Counted from the first letter of the stretch, positions 49,867-60,546 are shown. The stretch is 64,000 nt of DNA from Halomonas fontilapidosi (GCF_014192285.1 NZ_JACHXQ010000007.1:141809-205808), one strand, 5' to 3'. Numbers and translations are program-made. Notes: generated by a model from the letters alone, not told the origin.

Positions 49867-50994
49867 ATGAGCGAACTTTCAATGGCCGTGAGTCCGTGCA
49901 TGCTGCACTCCAACGACAGTGAGCCGAGTACTATCCCTCTGAATCTGACCCTGACACTGGCTGCCCTGGTGGTCATCGTCGCGGGAATGCGGGTGGGCTC
50001 CAGCCTACTGGTGCCGCTTCTGTTGGCGCTGTTCATCGCAGTCGTCTGTACCGCGCCCGTGGAGTGGCTGCACCGCCTGGGGCTTAGCCGACGGCTGGCC
50101 GTGTGGCTGACGCTGGTGGTAATCGGTGTCTTCCTTTCCCTGCTTGGTCTGCTGCTGGTCAACAGTTTCGATACCTTCGTCGATGCCCTTCCGGGCATCG
50201 AGCAGAAGCTCTATCAGTATTACCTGGGGCTTCTCGACGGGCTGGCCGGGATGGGGCTGGCGATCGATACTGACCGACTGGCCGACCTGCTGGATGCGGA
50301 ACAGTTGGGCAACTGGATTCCCGCGGTGCTCGGCGAAGTGGGCAACATGATGATGCAGAGCATCGTGGTGGCGTTGCTGGTGATGTTTCTGCTGTTTGAA
50401 ACCCTGAATTTTCGCGACAAGCTATCCCGTGCCCTGGTCAACCCGGCACCCAGTCTGCGCCGCTTCAGCGAGTTCAGTCTCACGTTGAAGCGTTATCTGG
50501 CGGTAAAGACACTGATCAGTCTGGTGACCGGTGCATTCATCTGGGTGGCCTGCAAACTGGTGGGCGTCGAGTTCCCCCTGCTGTGGGCGGTACTGGCCTT
50601 TGCCCTGAACTACATTCCCAATATCGGTTCTGCCATCGCGGCCTTGCCGCCGGTCATGTTGCTGCTGGTGTCCCCGGAAGGCGGTCTGTTCGAGGCCCTG
50701 ATACTTTCCGCGGCGTATCTGGGGATCAATTTCGTGATGGGCAATCTCGTCGAGCCGCGTGTGATGGGCAAGGCGCTGGGGCTTTCGACCTTCGTGGCCT
50801 TCCTTTCGCTGGTGGTCTGGGGCTGGATCTTCGGCGCGGCGGGGATGCTGCTCTCGGTGGTGCTGACGATGACCTTGAAGATCGCTCTGGACAGTCACCC
50901 CGAGACCCGCTGGATCGCCCACCTGTTGGGGCCGGGCGACGGTGCGCCCATCGACCAGGCCGACCGCCCGCCGTCGAAGCGCGAGGAAGAGTAG
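49867..50994 (+). CDS. AI-2E family transporter (PerM/YdiK type)
   Basis: A 375-residue membrane protein with seven or eight helices: LAALVVIVAGMRV, LLVPLLLALFIAVVCTAPVEWLHR, LTLVVIGVFLSLLGLLLV, a long extracytoplasmic/coiled region (about 105-190), SLVTGAFIWVACKLVGVEFPLLWAVLAFALNYIPNIGSAIAALPPVMLLL (the family core with NYIPNIGS) and VEPRVMGKALGLSTFVAFLSLVVWGWIFGAAGMLLSV. Members export autoinducer-2 or act as Na+/H+ antiporters; the substrate here is open. The start is uncertain: GTG 49798, ATG 49867, 49882 and 49900 are all in frame without a clear RBS. Confidence 0.87.
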   Translation: MSELSMAVSPCMLHSNDSEPSTIPLNLTLTLAALVVIVAGMRVGSSLLVPLLLALFIAVVCTAPVEWLHRLGLSRRLAVWLTLVVIGVFLSLLGLLLVNSFDTFVDALPGIEQKLYQYYLGLLDGLAGMGLAIDTDRLADLLDAEQLGNWIPAVLGEVGNMMMQSIVVALLVMFLLFETLNFRDKLSRALVNPAPSLRRFSEFSLTLKRYLAVKTLISLVTGAFIWVACKLVGVEFPLLWAVLAFALNYIPNIGSAIAALPPVMLLLVSPEGGLFEALILSAAYLGINFVMGNLVEPRVMGKALGLSTFVAFLSLVVWGWIFGAAGMLLSVVLTMTLKIALDSHPETRWIAHLLGPGDGAPIDQADRPPSKREEE

Positions 50995-51006
50995 GGCGTG
51001 AAACGA

Positions 51007-51034
51007 CATCGCCCCGGCCGGGGCCGAGGCGATG
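51007..51034. terminator. Hairpin between the convergent AI-2E transporter and trxA genes
   Basis: CATCGCC (51007-51013) pairs with GGCGATG (51028-51034), with a further GC-rich inner stem. There is no T-run on either strand, so it is a weak or Rho-assisted terminator candidate. Confidence 0.4.
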
Positions 51035-51058
51035 AAGCGTCAGGGCGTCGCGGCGCGA

Positions 51059-51382
51059 TCAGGCGTTCTGGTCGATGAACTGGCTGAGCTGCGACTTGGA
51101 CTGCGCGCCGACCAGCGAGGCGACCTTGGTGCCGGACTTGAACAGCATCACGGTCGGGACCCCGCGCACCCCCTGCTCGGCGGCGATCTCGGGGGCATCG
51201 TCTACATTGATGCTGACGACCTTGAGGTTGCCGTTACGTTCCTCGGCGACCTCGTCGACCACCGGTGCCATCACCTTGCAGGGACCACACCAGGGGGCCC
51301 AGAACTTCAGCAGGACCGGCGCGTCGGCCTTGAGGACTTCCTGCTCGAAGTTGGCATTGGTGACATCGACGTTATTGGCCAT
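51059..51382 (-). CDS. trxA: Thioredoxin 1
   Basis: A 107-residue cytosolic disulfide reductase (E. coli 109). The redox centre is WCGPC at 31-35 (Cys32, Cys35), preceded by VLLKFWAPW and followed by KVMAPVVDEVAEE; the cis-Pro is in GVRGVPTVMLF. It donates electrons to ribonucleotide reductase and PAPS reductase; the cysH gene for the latter lies 1.3 kb away. ATG 51382 has GGAGAATCAC upstream. Confidence 0.97.
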   Translation of the reverse strand: MANNVDVTNANFEQEVLKADAPVLLKFWAPWCGPCKVMAPVVDEVAEERNGNLKVVSINVDDAPEIAAEQGVRGVPTVMLFKSGTKVASLVGAQSKSQLSQFIDQNA

Positions 51383-51514
51383 GTGATTCTCCAGTTTCGT
51401 TGCGCTGCATCGAGCGGATGGGGGGGCATGCGAGCCATGCCCGGTCGGACGATGTTAGCGGCCGACCGGAGTGCTGGCAAATCCCCTCGGTAGGGGAGGG
51501 CGCAGGGAAAGCGG

Positions 51515-52604
<1,090 letters not shown>

Positions 52605-52637
52605 CTGCCGTTGCTTTTCTCCCGGCCGTCGCGATCG

Positions 52638-53258
52638 TCAGTGCTGGAGGTGCAGGCCGCACTCGCGCTTCTCCTCCACCTTGGTGGGATCGAAGTAGTC
52701 GAAATTGTTGGGCAAGTCGTGGGTCTGCAGGTAGTGATAGAGATCACGTGCCGTCCAGTGCAGGAGCGGCGAGACCTTGAGCAGGCCGTCGCTGCTGCGG
52801 TTCACCGGTGTCATTTGGGCACGCTCGGGGGTGTCCTCGGCCCGCAGGGCGGTGAACCACACATCGGGTGACATCTCGTGCAGGGCTCGCTCGAAGGGTT
52901 CGAGTTTCACTTCTCGGGTGAAGGCGGTATGGCCTGGTTCCTCGATCCCCGGGGCCGGGCCTTCGAGTGCTTCGCGATGCGCTCGCGAGCGGCGTGGCAG
53001 GTAGCTCACCAGATTGAGGTTCAGGCGCTGTATCAACTCGTCGGCAAACCGGTAGGTGGCGTCGGTGTTGTAGCCACTGTCCATCCAGACGACCGGGATA
53101 TGCGGCTGCTGGCGAGTGACCATGTGCAGAATAACGGCCTCGAAAGGGCGGAAGTTGGTCGTGCAGATTGGCCGTTGTCCCTGTTCCAGCGCCCAGCGGA
53201 TCAAGGCCTCGGGGTCGTTGCCAAGCTCCCGGTTGATGACGTCGAGTTGCGGCTCCAT
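52638..53258 (-). CDS. cysH: Phosphoadenosine phosphosulfate reductase family protein
   Basis: 206 residues. It reduces PAPS (or APS) to sulfite with thioredoxin. VVWMDSGYNTDATYRFADEL, VWFTALRAEDTPERAQM and KVSPLLHWTARDLYHYLQTHDLPNN are family signatures; the catalytic Cys200 is in the C-terminal ECGLH motif. I see no CC-type iron-sulfur cluster pair in this sequence, which favours PAPS over APS as substrate. At 206 residues it is shorter than E. coli CysH (244), the loss being mostly N-terminal. GGGAG precedes ATG 53258. Confidence 0.92.
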   Translation of the reverse strand: MEPQLDVINRELGNDPEALIRWALEQGQRPICTTNFRPFEAVILHMVTRQQPHIPVVWMDSGYNTDATYRFADELIQRLNLNLVSYLPRRSRAHREALEGPAPGIEEPGHTAFTREVKLEPFERALHEMSPDVWFTALRAEDTPERAQMTPVNRSSDGLLKVSPLLHWTARDLYHYLQTHDLPNNFDYFDPTKVEEKRECGLHLQH

Positions 53259-53350
53259 GAGGGGCTCCCGGACAGGTGGTCGTGTGTCTGGCGTACCCTA
53301 GCAGAGCCGGTGAGCGCTTCCCCAATACCGATTCATTGGATATCTATTCT

Positions 53351-54742
53351 TTATTGAATTAAAGAAAGCCTTTCTTTATTCCATGACGGATCGTCGCTGG
53401 CGGCCATCAGGGCGTGCATCAGGTGGCGGATCTTGTCCAGCGTCTCGGTGTATTCGTCTTCGCCGCGCGAGTCGGCGACCAGACCGCCCCCACCCCAGAG
53501 GTGCAGCGCTCCCCCCTCGGCCACCACGCTGCGAATGGCGATGGAGGTGTCCATCTGGCCGCGCACATCCACGTAGCCGAGACTGCCGCAGTAGGCGCTG
53601 CGACGGCTAGGCTCCAACTCGTCGATGATCTGCATGGCCCGCACCTTGGGGGCGCCGGTAATGGAGCCGCCGGGAAAGGCAGCGGCCAGCAGGTCCAGCG
53701 GCGAGGCGCCTCGGGCCAGCTCGCCGGTTATCACGCTGACCAGGTGATGCACGTTGGCATAGCTTTCCAGGCCGCAGAGCTGCGGGACCTTTACGCTGCC
53801 GGGTCGGCATACCCGGCCCAGGTCATTGCGCAGCAGGTCGACGATCATCACATTCTCGGCACGGTCCTTGAGACTTGCGGTCAGCGTCCGGGCCAGCCGG
53901 CGATCCTCTTCGGGCGTCGCGCCGCGGGGTCGCGTGCCCTTGATCGGCCGGGTCTCCACCCGACCTTCCCGGCAGAGCAGGAAGCGCTCCGGTGAGAGTG
54001 AGAGGATCGCCTTGTCCTCCCAGGCCAGGTAGCCGGCAAAGGGCGTGGGCGTGGTGGCGCGCAGTCGACGGTAGGCGGTCCAGAGATCACCCTCGAACGG
54101 GGCGCTGAAGCGCTGTGCCAGGTTGATCTGGTAGCAGTCGCCGGCGCGGATGTAGTCCTGCACGGTGTCAAAGCGTGTCAGGTAATCGTCACGACTCATC
54201 TCGGCGCTAAAAGGGGCGGTCAGGCGGAAGTCAGCCGCTGGTCGCGGTGACCTTTCCAGCCACTTGAGCACCTGGCGACGTCGTGAGGCACTTGCCACCA
54301 GCCAGCTTTGCTGACACTCATGGTCCTGGATCAATGCCCAGTCATAGAGGCCGACCCGGCTGGCCGGCAGCTTGACCGCCTGTTGTGCCTGTCCGCTCAC
54401 CGGCTCGAGTCGCTGCCCGAGGTCGTAGCTCCAGTAGCCGATGAGTCCGCCGAGGAAGGGCAGTTGGCTATCCGGCACGTTGCTCGGCAGCCGCTCGAGC
54501 AGTGCTTGCTGGGCGGCGAAGGGGGAGAGTGCCGACAATGCCGGGTCGCCTTGTACCTGGCCGTCGGCATCAACCTCGAGCAGCGCGAGCGGATCGCAGC
54601 TGAGAATGTCGTAGCGGCCACCCGGGGCCGATGGCCGACCGGTATCGAGCAGCACGGCACCGGGCCTGTCGCGCAGTGCCGCAAAATAGCACAGCGGATC
54701 CACGTGATAGGGCAGGGGGGCGATCTCGATCGGTGGTGTCAT
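53351..54742 (-). CDS. pabB: Aminodeoxychorismate synthase component I
   Basis: A 463-residue chorismate-binding enzyme (E. coli 453) making 4-amino-4-deoxychorismate for folate. The active site reads RPIKGTRPRG: the Lys in PIKGT is diagnostic for PabB against Ala in TrpE. Other motifs are AGDCYQINLAQRF, VDLLRNDLGR, LVSVITGELARG and FPGGSITGAPKVRAMQIIDELEP. Start ATG 54742 is chosen from conserved length; the open frame continues to 54892 into the operator region. An inverted repeat TAAAGAAA-GCC-TTTCTTTA (53360-53378) overlaps the gene's 3' end. Confidence 0.94.
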   Translation of the reverse strand: MTPPIEIAPLPYHVDPLCYFAALRDRPGAVLLDTGRPSAPGGRYDILSCDPLALLEVDADGQVQGDPALSALSPFAAQQALLERLPSNVPDSQLPFLGGLIGYWSYDLGQRLEPVSGQAQQAVKLPASRVGLYDWALIQDHECQQSWLVASASRRRQVLKWLERSPRPAADFRLTAPFSAEMSRDDYLTRFDTVQDYIRAGDCYQINLAQRFSAPFEGDLWTAYRRLRATTPTPFAGYLAWEDKAILSLSPERFLLCREGRVETRPIKGTRPRGATPEEDRRLARTLTASLKDRAENVMIVDLLRNDLGRVCRPGSVKVPQLCGLESYANVHHLVSVITGELARGASPLDLLAAAFPGGSITGAPKVRAMQIIDELEPSRRSAYCGSLGYVDVRGQMDTSIAIRSVVAEGGALHLWGGGGLVADSRGEDEYTETLDKIRHLMHALMAASDDPSWNKERLSLIQ

Positions 54743-54847
54743 CGCGGCATCTTTCCGAAACTGGCGCTCCATTCTAGGACTCGAGAGCCGACTTGTCCCA
54801 TCCGCTGCCAACTCTCTTCCCGTTAATGGCCATTCAAGCGCCTTATC

Positions 54848-54975
54848 ATTGTCGACACTGGTGAGTTTTGCGCCGTGGTTGTCTACAACCAAAGGTTAAG
54901 CTCTTCGCTGGGCTGGCCTGTTGACCCCAAGTGAGGCAATGTCTACAGTTCACCCATCACATGATTGTCGACAAT
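54848..54975. promoter_or_regulatory. Four operator-like sites (ATTGTCKACAAT) for the propionate GntR regulator
   Basis: Related 12-mers: ATTGTCGACACT (54848-54859), GTTGTCTACAAC (54878-54889), AATGTCTACAGT (54938-54949) and ATTGTCGACAAT (54964-54975, perfect palindrome). Centre-to-centre distances are 30, 60 and 26 bases. TTGTCnACAA is the known operator style of FCD-type GntR repressors. They lie between pabB and the gntR-prp unit; the last ends four bases before the regulator ATG, so binding would block its expression. Confidence 0.78.
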
Positions 54976-54979
54976 TACC

Positions 54980-55699
54980 ATGAATTCAGCCGCACCTGAA
55001 CAGGTCACGACCCCCGAAGTCCGCACGCTGGCGGAGCGTGTCTTCCAGCAGTTGCAGGACGCCATCGTCAGGGGCGAACTGGCGCCGGGCAGCAAGATCA
55101 CCGAGCCGGGACTTTCCCGGTCCTTCGGGATCTCTCGCGGACCGCTGAGAGAAGCCATGCGTCGCCTCGAGGCGCATCGCTTGATCGAGCGAGTTCCCCA
55201 TGTGGGAGCCCGTGTCGTCAAGCTTTCCATGAAAGAGCTGCTCGAGCTCTTTGATGTGCGCGAGGCCCTGGAGAGCATGGCGGCCCGGCTCGCCGCCGAG
55301 AACATGACGGCTGCCGAGATCGCCGGGCTGCGTGACGTGCTGGCCTTGCATGAGCGGCAGGCCGACCTGCGCCGCGGTGAGGCGTATTACCAGCGCGAGG
55401 GGGATCTGGATTTTCACTTCCGCATCGTCCAGGGCAGCCATAACAAGATGTTGACGGGCATGCTCTGTGATGACCTCTACTATCTGGTGCGACTCTATCG
55501 CACCCAGTTCAGTGCCAGCGGAACGCGTCCCCAGCGCGCCTTCGTCGAACACCACCGCATCGTCGATGCCATCGAGGCCGGTGACGCGGAGCTGGCGGAG
55601 CTGCTGATGCGCCGCCACGTCAGCGCGTCCCGGGCCAATGTCGTCGAGCGTTATGCCGCCACTCTCACGCCGCACGTCACGTCCACCACCCAAGGCTAG
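54980..55699 (+). CDS. GntR/FCD-family regulator of the methylcitrate operon
   Basis: A 239-residue transcription factor. Winged helix-turn-helix at about 15-80, recognition helix [23 protein letters not shown] domain from about 85 ([20 protein letters not shown] ... [17 protein letters not shown] ... [16 protein letters not shown]), with Asp and several His residues in positions typical of metal-binding FCD proteins. It is the first gene of the prp cluster, 23 bases before prpB, unlike the sigma54-dependent PrpR of enterobacteria. It is probably a repressor relieved by 2-methylcitrate or a related acid (inference). TTG 54965 is an alternative start inside the last operator. Confidence 0.93.
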   Translation: MNSAAPEQVTTPEVRTLAERVFQQLQDAIVRGELAPGSKITEPGLSRSFGISRGPLREAMRRLEAHRLIERVPHVGARVVKLSMKELLELFDVREALESMAARLAAENMTAAEIAGLRDVLALHERQADLRRGEAYYQREGDLDFHFRIVQGSHNKMLTGMLCDDLYYLVRLYRTQFSASGTRPQRAFVEHHRIVDAIEAGDAELAELLMRRHVSASRANVVERYAATLTPHVTSTTQG

Positions 55700-55722
55700 C
55701 CGATCAACCAAGGAGCACTGTC

Positions 55723-56613
55723 ATGACCCAAGCCACGCCTGGCGCCCGCTTTCGCGCCGCACTGGAGGCCAACCGGCCGCTGTCCATTGTAGGCACCATC
55801 AATGCCTATACCGCCATGATGGCCGAGAAGGTGGGCCACCCGGCGATTTACCTCTCCGGCGGCGGCGTGGCCAATGCCTCCTTCGGCCTGCCCGACCTCG
55901 GCATGACCACCATGAACGACGTGGTGCAGGACGCCCATCGCATCTGCGGCGCGACCGATGTGCCGCTGCTGGTGGATATCGACACTGGCTGGGGCGGTGC
56001 CTTCAATATCGCCCGCACCGTCAAGGAGATGCAGCGCGCCGGCGTGGCTGCCGTGCACCTGGAGGACCAGGTGGCGCAGAAACGCTGCGGCCACCGTCCC
56101 AACAAGGCGATCGTTTCACAGCAGGAAATGGTCGACCGCGTCAAAGCCGCCGCCGATGCCCGGATCGATCCGGATTTCTACCTGATCGCGCGTACCGATG
56201 CCTTCCAGAAGGATGGCCTGGATGCCGCCATCGATCGGGCCAATGCCTGTATCGAAGCCGGCGCCGACGCTATCTTCGCCGAGGCAGTACATACGCTGGA
56301 CGATTACACGGCGTTCTGTGAGCGCGTTGATGCACCGATCCTGGCCAACATTACCGAGTTTGGCGCCACGCCGCTGTTCAGCCAGCAGGAGCTGGGCGAA
56401 GTGGGCTGTCGCATGGTGCTCTACCCGCTGTCCGCCTTCCGTGCCATGAATGCCGCAGCGCTCAAGGTTTACCAGAGCATTCATGACAAGGGCCATCAGC
56501 GCGATGTGGTCGACCTCATGCAGACCCGTGACGAGCTCTACGACTTCCTCAACTATCACGACTTCGAACGCAAGCTCGACGCGCTGTTTGCCGAGAAGGG
56601 CGACGACGCCTGA
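55723..56613 (+). CDS. prpB: 2-methylisocitrate lyase
   Basis: A 296-residue ICL/PEP-mutase superfamily enzyme cleaving 2-methylisocitrate to pyruvate and succinate. The catalytic Cys122 is in KRCGHRPNK, magnesium ligands are in [10 protein letters not shown], and [19 protein letters not shown] and the later [19 protein letters not shown] are PrpB signatures. AAGGAGCACTGTC precedes ATG 55723. It is the last step of the propionate route encoded here. Confidence 0.97.
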   Translation: MTQATPGARFRAALEANRPLSIVGTINAYTAMMAEKVGHPAIYLSGGGVANASFGLPDLGMTTMNDVVQDAHRICGATDVPLLVDIDTGWGGAFNIARTVKEMQRAGVAAVHLEDQVAQKRCGHRPNKAIVSQQEMVDRVKAAADARIDPDFYLIARTDAFQKDGLDAAIDRANACIEAGADAIFAEAVHTLDDYTAFCERVDAPILANITEFGATPLFSQQELGEVGCRMVLYPLSAFRAMNAAALKVYQSIHDKGHQRDVVDLMQTRDELYDFLNYHDFERKLDALFAEKGDDA

Positions 56614-56664
56614 GCCCAGCGCGCTTGGCGAAACCGGAACACGAGACAGCAAAGGAGATACGAC

Positions 56665-57792
56665 ATGGCAGAGAAGACCAACAGCAGCGCCGGCCTGCGC
56701 GGCCAGAGTGCAGGCACTACCGCGCTGTGTACCGTCGGCAAGACTGGCTCAGGCCTGACCTACCGCGGCTTCGACATCAAGGAGCTGGCCGAGAAGGCCA
56801 AGTTCGAGGAAGTCGCCTACCTTCTGCTCAAGGGCAAGCTGCCCAACCAAGGCGAGCTGGATGCCTATATCACCAAGCTCAAGGGGTTGCGCAGTCTGCC
56901 TGATGCGCTCAAGACCGTGCTCGAGCAGATCCCCAAGGACGCCCACCCCATGGACGTGATGCGCACCGGCGCGTCCATGCTGGGTAATCTGGAAACCGAG
57001 CAGAGCTTCGATGAGCAGCAGGATGTCTCCGACCGCCTGCTGGCGGTGCTGCCCTCGATCATCTGCTATTGGTACCGCTTCAGCCACGACGGCGTGCGCA
57101 TCGAGACCGAGACCGACGATGCCTCCGTGGGCGGCCATTTCCTGCACATGCTGCGCGGCGAGCCGGCCTCCGAGCTCCACGCCGGGGTGATGAACGTCTC
57201 GTTGATCCTCTACGCCGAGCACGAGTTCAATGCCTCCACCTTCAACGCGCGGGTGTGTGCATCCACGCTCTCTGACATGCACTCCTGTGTGACCGGCGCT
57301 ATCGGTACCCTGCGTGGCCCGCTGCACGGTGGTGCCAACGAGGCGGCCATGGCGATGATCGAGAACTGGACCTCGCCGGAAGAGGCCGAGCGCGAAATCA
57401 TGGGCATGCTCGAGCGCAAGGACAAGATCATGGGCTTCGGTCATGCGATCTACCGCGACTCCGACCCGCGCAATGCCATCATCAAGCACTGGTCGAAGAA
57501 GCTGGCCGAGGACGTGGGCGACAGCGTGCTGTATCCGGTCTCCGAGCGGGTCGAGGAGGTCATGTGGCGCGAGAAGAAGCTGTTCTGCAACGCGGATTTC
57601 TTCCACGCCAGCGCCTACCACTTCATGGACATTCCCACCAAGCTGTTCACGCCGATCTTCGTCTGCTCGCGCCTCACCGGCTGGGCGGCGCATGTCTTCG
57701 AGCAGCGCGCCAATAACCGCATCATTCGTCCGAGCGCCGACTACGTGGGCCCGGAGAAGAGCGAGTGGGTGCCCATCGAACAGCGCGACTGA
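56665..57792 (+). CDS. prpC: 2-methylcitrate synthase
   Basis: A 375-residue citrate-synthase-fold enzyme condensing propionyl-CoA and oxaloacetate. Catalytic residues are visible: His221 (GPLHGGANE), His260 (GFGHAIYR) and the Asp in HFMDIPTKLF (about 325). LTYRGFDIKELAEKAKFEEVAYLLLKGKLP and YAEHEFNASTFNARV fit the type II short PrpC form and not the longer allosteric GltA. AAAGGAGATACGAC precedes the ATG. A 9-bp hairpin separates it from acnD. Confidence 0.96.
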   Translation: MAEKTNSSAGLRGQSAGTTALCTVGKTGSGLTYRGFDIKELAEKAKFEEVAYLLLKGKLPNQGELDAYITKLKGLRSLPDALKTVLEQIPKDAHPMDVMRTGASMLGNLETEQSFDEQQDVSDRLLAVLPSIICYWYRFSHDGVRIETETDDASVGGHFLHMLRGEPASELHAGVMNVSLILYAEHEFNASTFNARVCASTLSDMHSCVTGAIGTLRGPLHGGANEAAMAMIENWTSPEEAEREIMGMLERKDKIMGFGHAIYRDSDPRNAIIKHWSKKLAEDVGDSVLYPVSERVEEVMWREKKLFCNADFFHASAYHFMDIPTKLFTPIFVCSRLTGWAAHVFEQRANNRIIRPSADYVGPEKSEWVPIEQRD

Positions 57793-57808
57793 TCGCCTGC
57801 TGTCATCT

Positions 57809-57830
57809 GGACGGCTCCATGGGGCCGTCC
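57809..57830 (+). terminator. Hairpin between prpC and acnD
   Basis: GGACGGC (57809-57815) pairs with GCCGTCC (57824-57830), extendable by two inner pairs. TGCTTTGCC follows, a weak T-stretch. It may partly terminate or protect the upstream mRNA. Confidence 0.45.
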
Positions 57831-57888
57831 TGCTTTGCCTCTATCCCCGCGCCCCGCGCCAGTCGTCAGTGAGAGACCCCCAGACGCC

Positions 57889-60504
57889 ATGAACACCGAT
57901 TATCGTAAACCGCTTCCCGGTACCGAGCTGGACTACTTCGACGTGCGTGCGGCCGTCGAGGATATCGAGCCTGGTGCCTATGACACCCTGCCCTATACCT
58001 CCCGGGTGCTCGCCGAGCAGCTGGTTCGCCGCTGCGAACCCGAACTGCTCACCGACGCCCTCAAACAGCTGATCGAGCGCCGCCGAGACCTGGACTTTCC
58101 CTGGTATCCGGCGCGGGTGGTGTGCCACGACATTCTTGGCCAGACGGCGCTGGTCGACCTGGCCGGCCTGCGCGACGCCATTGCCGAGCAGGGCGGTGAC
58201 CCTGCCAAGGTCAACCCGGTGGTCCCGACGCAGTTGATCGTCGATCACTCGCTGGCCGTGGAACATGCTGGCTTTGATCCGGATGCCTTCGACAAGAACC
58301 GCGCCGTCGAGGATCGTCGCAACGAGGATCGCTTCCACTTCATCGAGTGGACCAAGACCGCGTTCGAGAACGTCGATGTGATCCCCGCCGGCAACGGCAT
58401 CATGCACCAGATCAACCTGGAGAAGATGTCGCCGGTGGTGCAGGCACGTGACGGCGTGGCCTACCCCGATACCTGTGTAGGCACCGACAGTCACACCCCG
58501 CATATCGATTGCCTGGGCGTGATCGCTGTTGGGGTGGGTGGCCTGGAGGCCGAGACGGTGATGCTGGGTCGCCCCTCGATGATGCGCCTGCCCGACATCG
58601 TCGGCGTGGAGTTGACCGGCAAACCCAAGCCGGGCATTACTGCCACCGATATCGTGCTGGCGATCACCGAGTTCCTGCGCAAGCAGCGCGTGGTTGGCGC
58701 TTACCTCGAGTTCTTCGGCGAAGGTGCCAAGAGCCTGACCATCGGCGACCGCGCCACCATCTCCAACATGACCCCGGAGTATGGCGCCTCCGCGGCGATG
58801 TTCTACATCGACGAGCAGACCATCGACTACCTGACGCTCACCGGCCGCGAGCCGGAGCAGGTCGAGCTGGTCGAGACCTATGCCAAACAGACCGGCCTGT
58901 GGGCCGACAGCCTGGCCGAGGCCAAGTATGAGCGGGTGCTGACCTTCGACCTCTCCAGCGTCGAGCGGAACTTGGCTGGCCCCTCCAATCCGCATCGCCG
59001 CCTGCCCACCAGCGCCCTGCATGAGCGTGGCGTCGCCGTGGATTACGATCAGGCTCAGGCGCAAGAGAAGGCGGGCAAGATGCCCGATGGCGCGGTGATC
59101 ATCGCCGCCATCACCAGCTGCACCAACACCTCCAATCCGCGCAACGTGGTGGGCGCTGCTCTCCTGGCCAAGAAGGCCAATGAGCTCGGGCTTACGCGCA
59201 AACCCTGGGTGAAGTCTTCCTTCGCGCCGGGGTCCAAGGTGGCGCGCCTCTATCTGGAAGAGGCCGGTCTGCTCTCCGAGCTAGAAAAGCTTGGTTTCGG
59301 CATCGTTGCCTATGCCTGCACCACCTGTAACGGCATGTCCGGTGCCCTGGATCCCCAGATCCAGCAGGAGATCATCGACCGAGATCTCTACTCCACCGCG
59401 GTGCTCTCGGGCAACCGCAACTTCGATGGACGCATTCATCCCCATGCCAAGCAGGCCTTCCTGGCCTCGCCGGCGCTGGTGGTCGCCTATGCCATCGCCG
59501 GAACGGTGCGGTTCGACATCGAGAAGGACGTGCTGGGCACCGATCCGCAGGGCAATCCGGTGACCCTCAAGGATCTCTGGCCCTCCGACGAAGAGATCGA
59601 TGCCATCGTCGGCGAGTTCGTCAAGCCGGAGCAGTTCAAGCAGGTCTACATTCCGATGTTCGACCTGGATGCCGTCGAGAAGGCCGAGAGCCCGCTCTAC
59701 GACTGGCGCCCCCAGAGCACCTACATTCGCCGGCCCCCCTACTGGGAAGGCAACATGGCGTCGGTGCGGGCGCTCAAGGGGATGCGGCCGCTGGCGATCC
59801 TGCCCGACAACATCACCACCGACCACCTGTCGCCGTCCAACGCCATCATGATGGACAGTGCAGCAGGTGAATACCTGCACAAGATGGGCCTCCCGGAGGA
59901 GGACTTCAATTCCTACGCCACGCACCGCGGTGACCACCTCACCGCCCTGCGGGCGACCCTGGCCAACCCCAAGCTGTTCAACGAGATGGTGCGGGACGAC
60001 AACGGCGAGGTGCGGCAGGGATCGCTGGCGCGGGTCGAGCCGGAAGGCGAGGTGACGCGCATGTGGGAAGCCATCGAGACCTACATGGAGCGCAAGCAGC
60101 CGCTGATCGTCATCGCCGGTGCCGATTACGGCCAGGGCTCATCGCGTGACTGGGCGGCCAAAGGCGTGGCGCTGGCCGGGGTCGAGGCGATCGTTGCCGA
60201 GGGCTTCGAGCGTATCCATCGTACCAACCTGATCGGCATGGGCGTGATGCCGCTGCAGTTCCTGGAGGGCACAACTCGACACACCCTGCAGCTCGATGGC
60301 ACCGAGACCTATGATGTCGAAGGCAAGCCGGCGCCGGGCGCCAAGCTGGAATTGGTGATTCACCGCAAGACCGGTGAGGTCGATCGCGTACCGGTGATCT
60401 GCCGCCTGGATACCGCCGAGGAGGTGACCGTCTACTCCGCTGGCGGCGTGTTGCAGCGCTTTGCCAAGGACTTCCTGGAGTCCGAGGTCGAAGCGGTTAG
60501 CTAA
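57889..60504 (+). CDS. acnD: 2-methylcitrate dehydratase, Fe/S-dependent (AcnD)
   Basis: An 871-residue aconitase-superfamily enzyme of the AcnD type, converting 2-methylcitrate to 2-methylaconitate together with PrpF. The N-terminus (YRKPLPGTELDYFDVRAAVEDI) is AcnD-like. Cluster cysteines occur in AAITSCTNTSNPRNV and ACTTCNGMSG, and the swivel domain holds GADYGQGSSRDWAAKG. PTQLIVDHSL and DSHTPHIDCLGV line the active site. The start at 57889 gives the family length; upstream frame to 57835 is unsupported. Confidence 0.96.
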   Translation: MNTDYRKPLPGTELDYFDVRAAVEDIEPGAYDTLPYTSRVLAEQLVRRCEPELLTDALKQLIERRRDLDFPWYPARVVCHDILGQTALVDLAGLRDAIAEQGGDPAKVNPVVPTQLIVDHSLAVEHAGFDPDAFDKNRAVEDRRNEDRFHFIEWTKTAFENVDVIPAGNGIMHQINLEKMSPVVQARDGVAYPDTCVGTDSHTPHIDCLGVIAVGVGGLEAETVMLGRPSMMRLPDIVGVELTGKPKPGITATDIVLAITEFLRKQRVVGAYLEFFGEGAKSLTIGDRATISNMTPEYGASAAMFYIDEQTIDYLTLTGREPEQVELVETYAKQTGLWADSLAEAKYERVLTFDLSSVERNLAGPSNPHRRLPTSALHERGVAVDYDQAQAQEKAGKMPDGAVIIAAITSCTNTSNPRNVVGAALLAKKANELGLTRKPWVKSSFAPGSKVARLYLEEAGLLSELEKLGFGIVAYACTTCNGMSGALDPQIQQEIIDRDLYSTAVLSGNRNFDGRIHPHAKQAFLASPALVVAYAIAGTVRFDIEKDVLGTDPQGNPVTLKDLWPSDEEIDAIVGEFVKPEQFKQVYIPMFDLDAVEKAESPLYDWRPQSTYIRRPPYWEGNMASVRALKGMRPLAILPDNITTDHLSPSNAIMMDSAAGEYLHKMGLPEEDFNSYATHRGDHLTALRATLANPKLFNEMVRDDNGEVRQGSLARVEPEGEVTRMWEAIETYMERKQPLIVIAGADYGQGSSRDWAAKGVALAGVEAIVAEGFERIHRTNLIGMGVMPLQFLEGTTRHTLQLDGTETYDVEGKPAPGAKLELVIHRKTGEVDRVPVICRLDTAEEVTVYSAGGVLQRFAKDFLESEVEAVS

Positions 60505-60546
60505 GCCCCCGGCGCCCTTCTCTGTGGGCAGCTGCATCCTTCCTTT

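Noticed and set aside
54743..54892. N-terminal extension of pabB into the operator region
   Set aside because: It would place two operator sites inside or next to coding sequence, and the length from 54742 already fits PabB.
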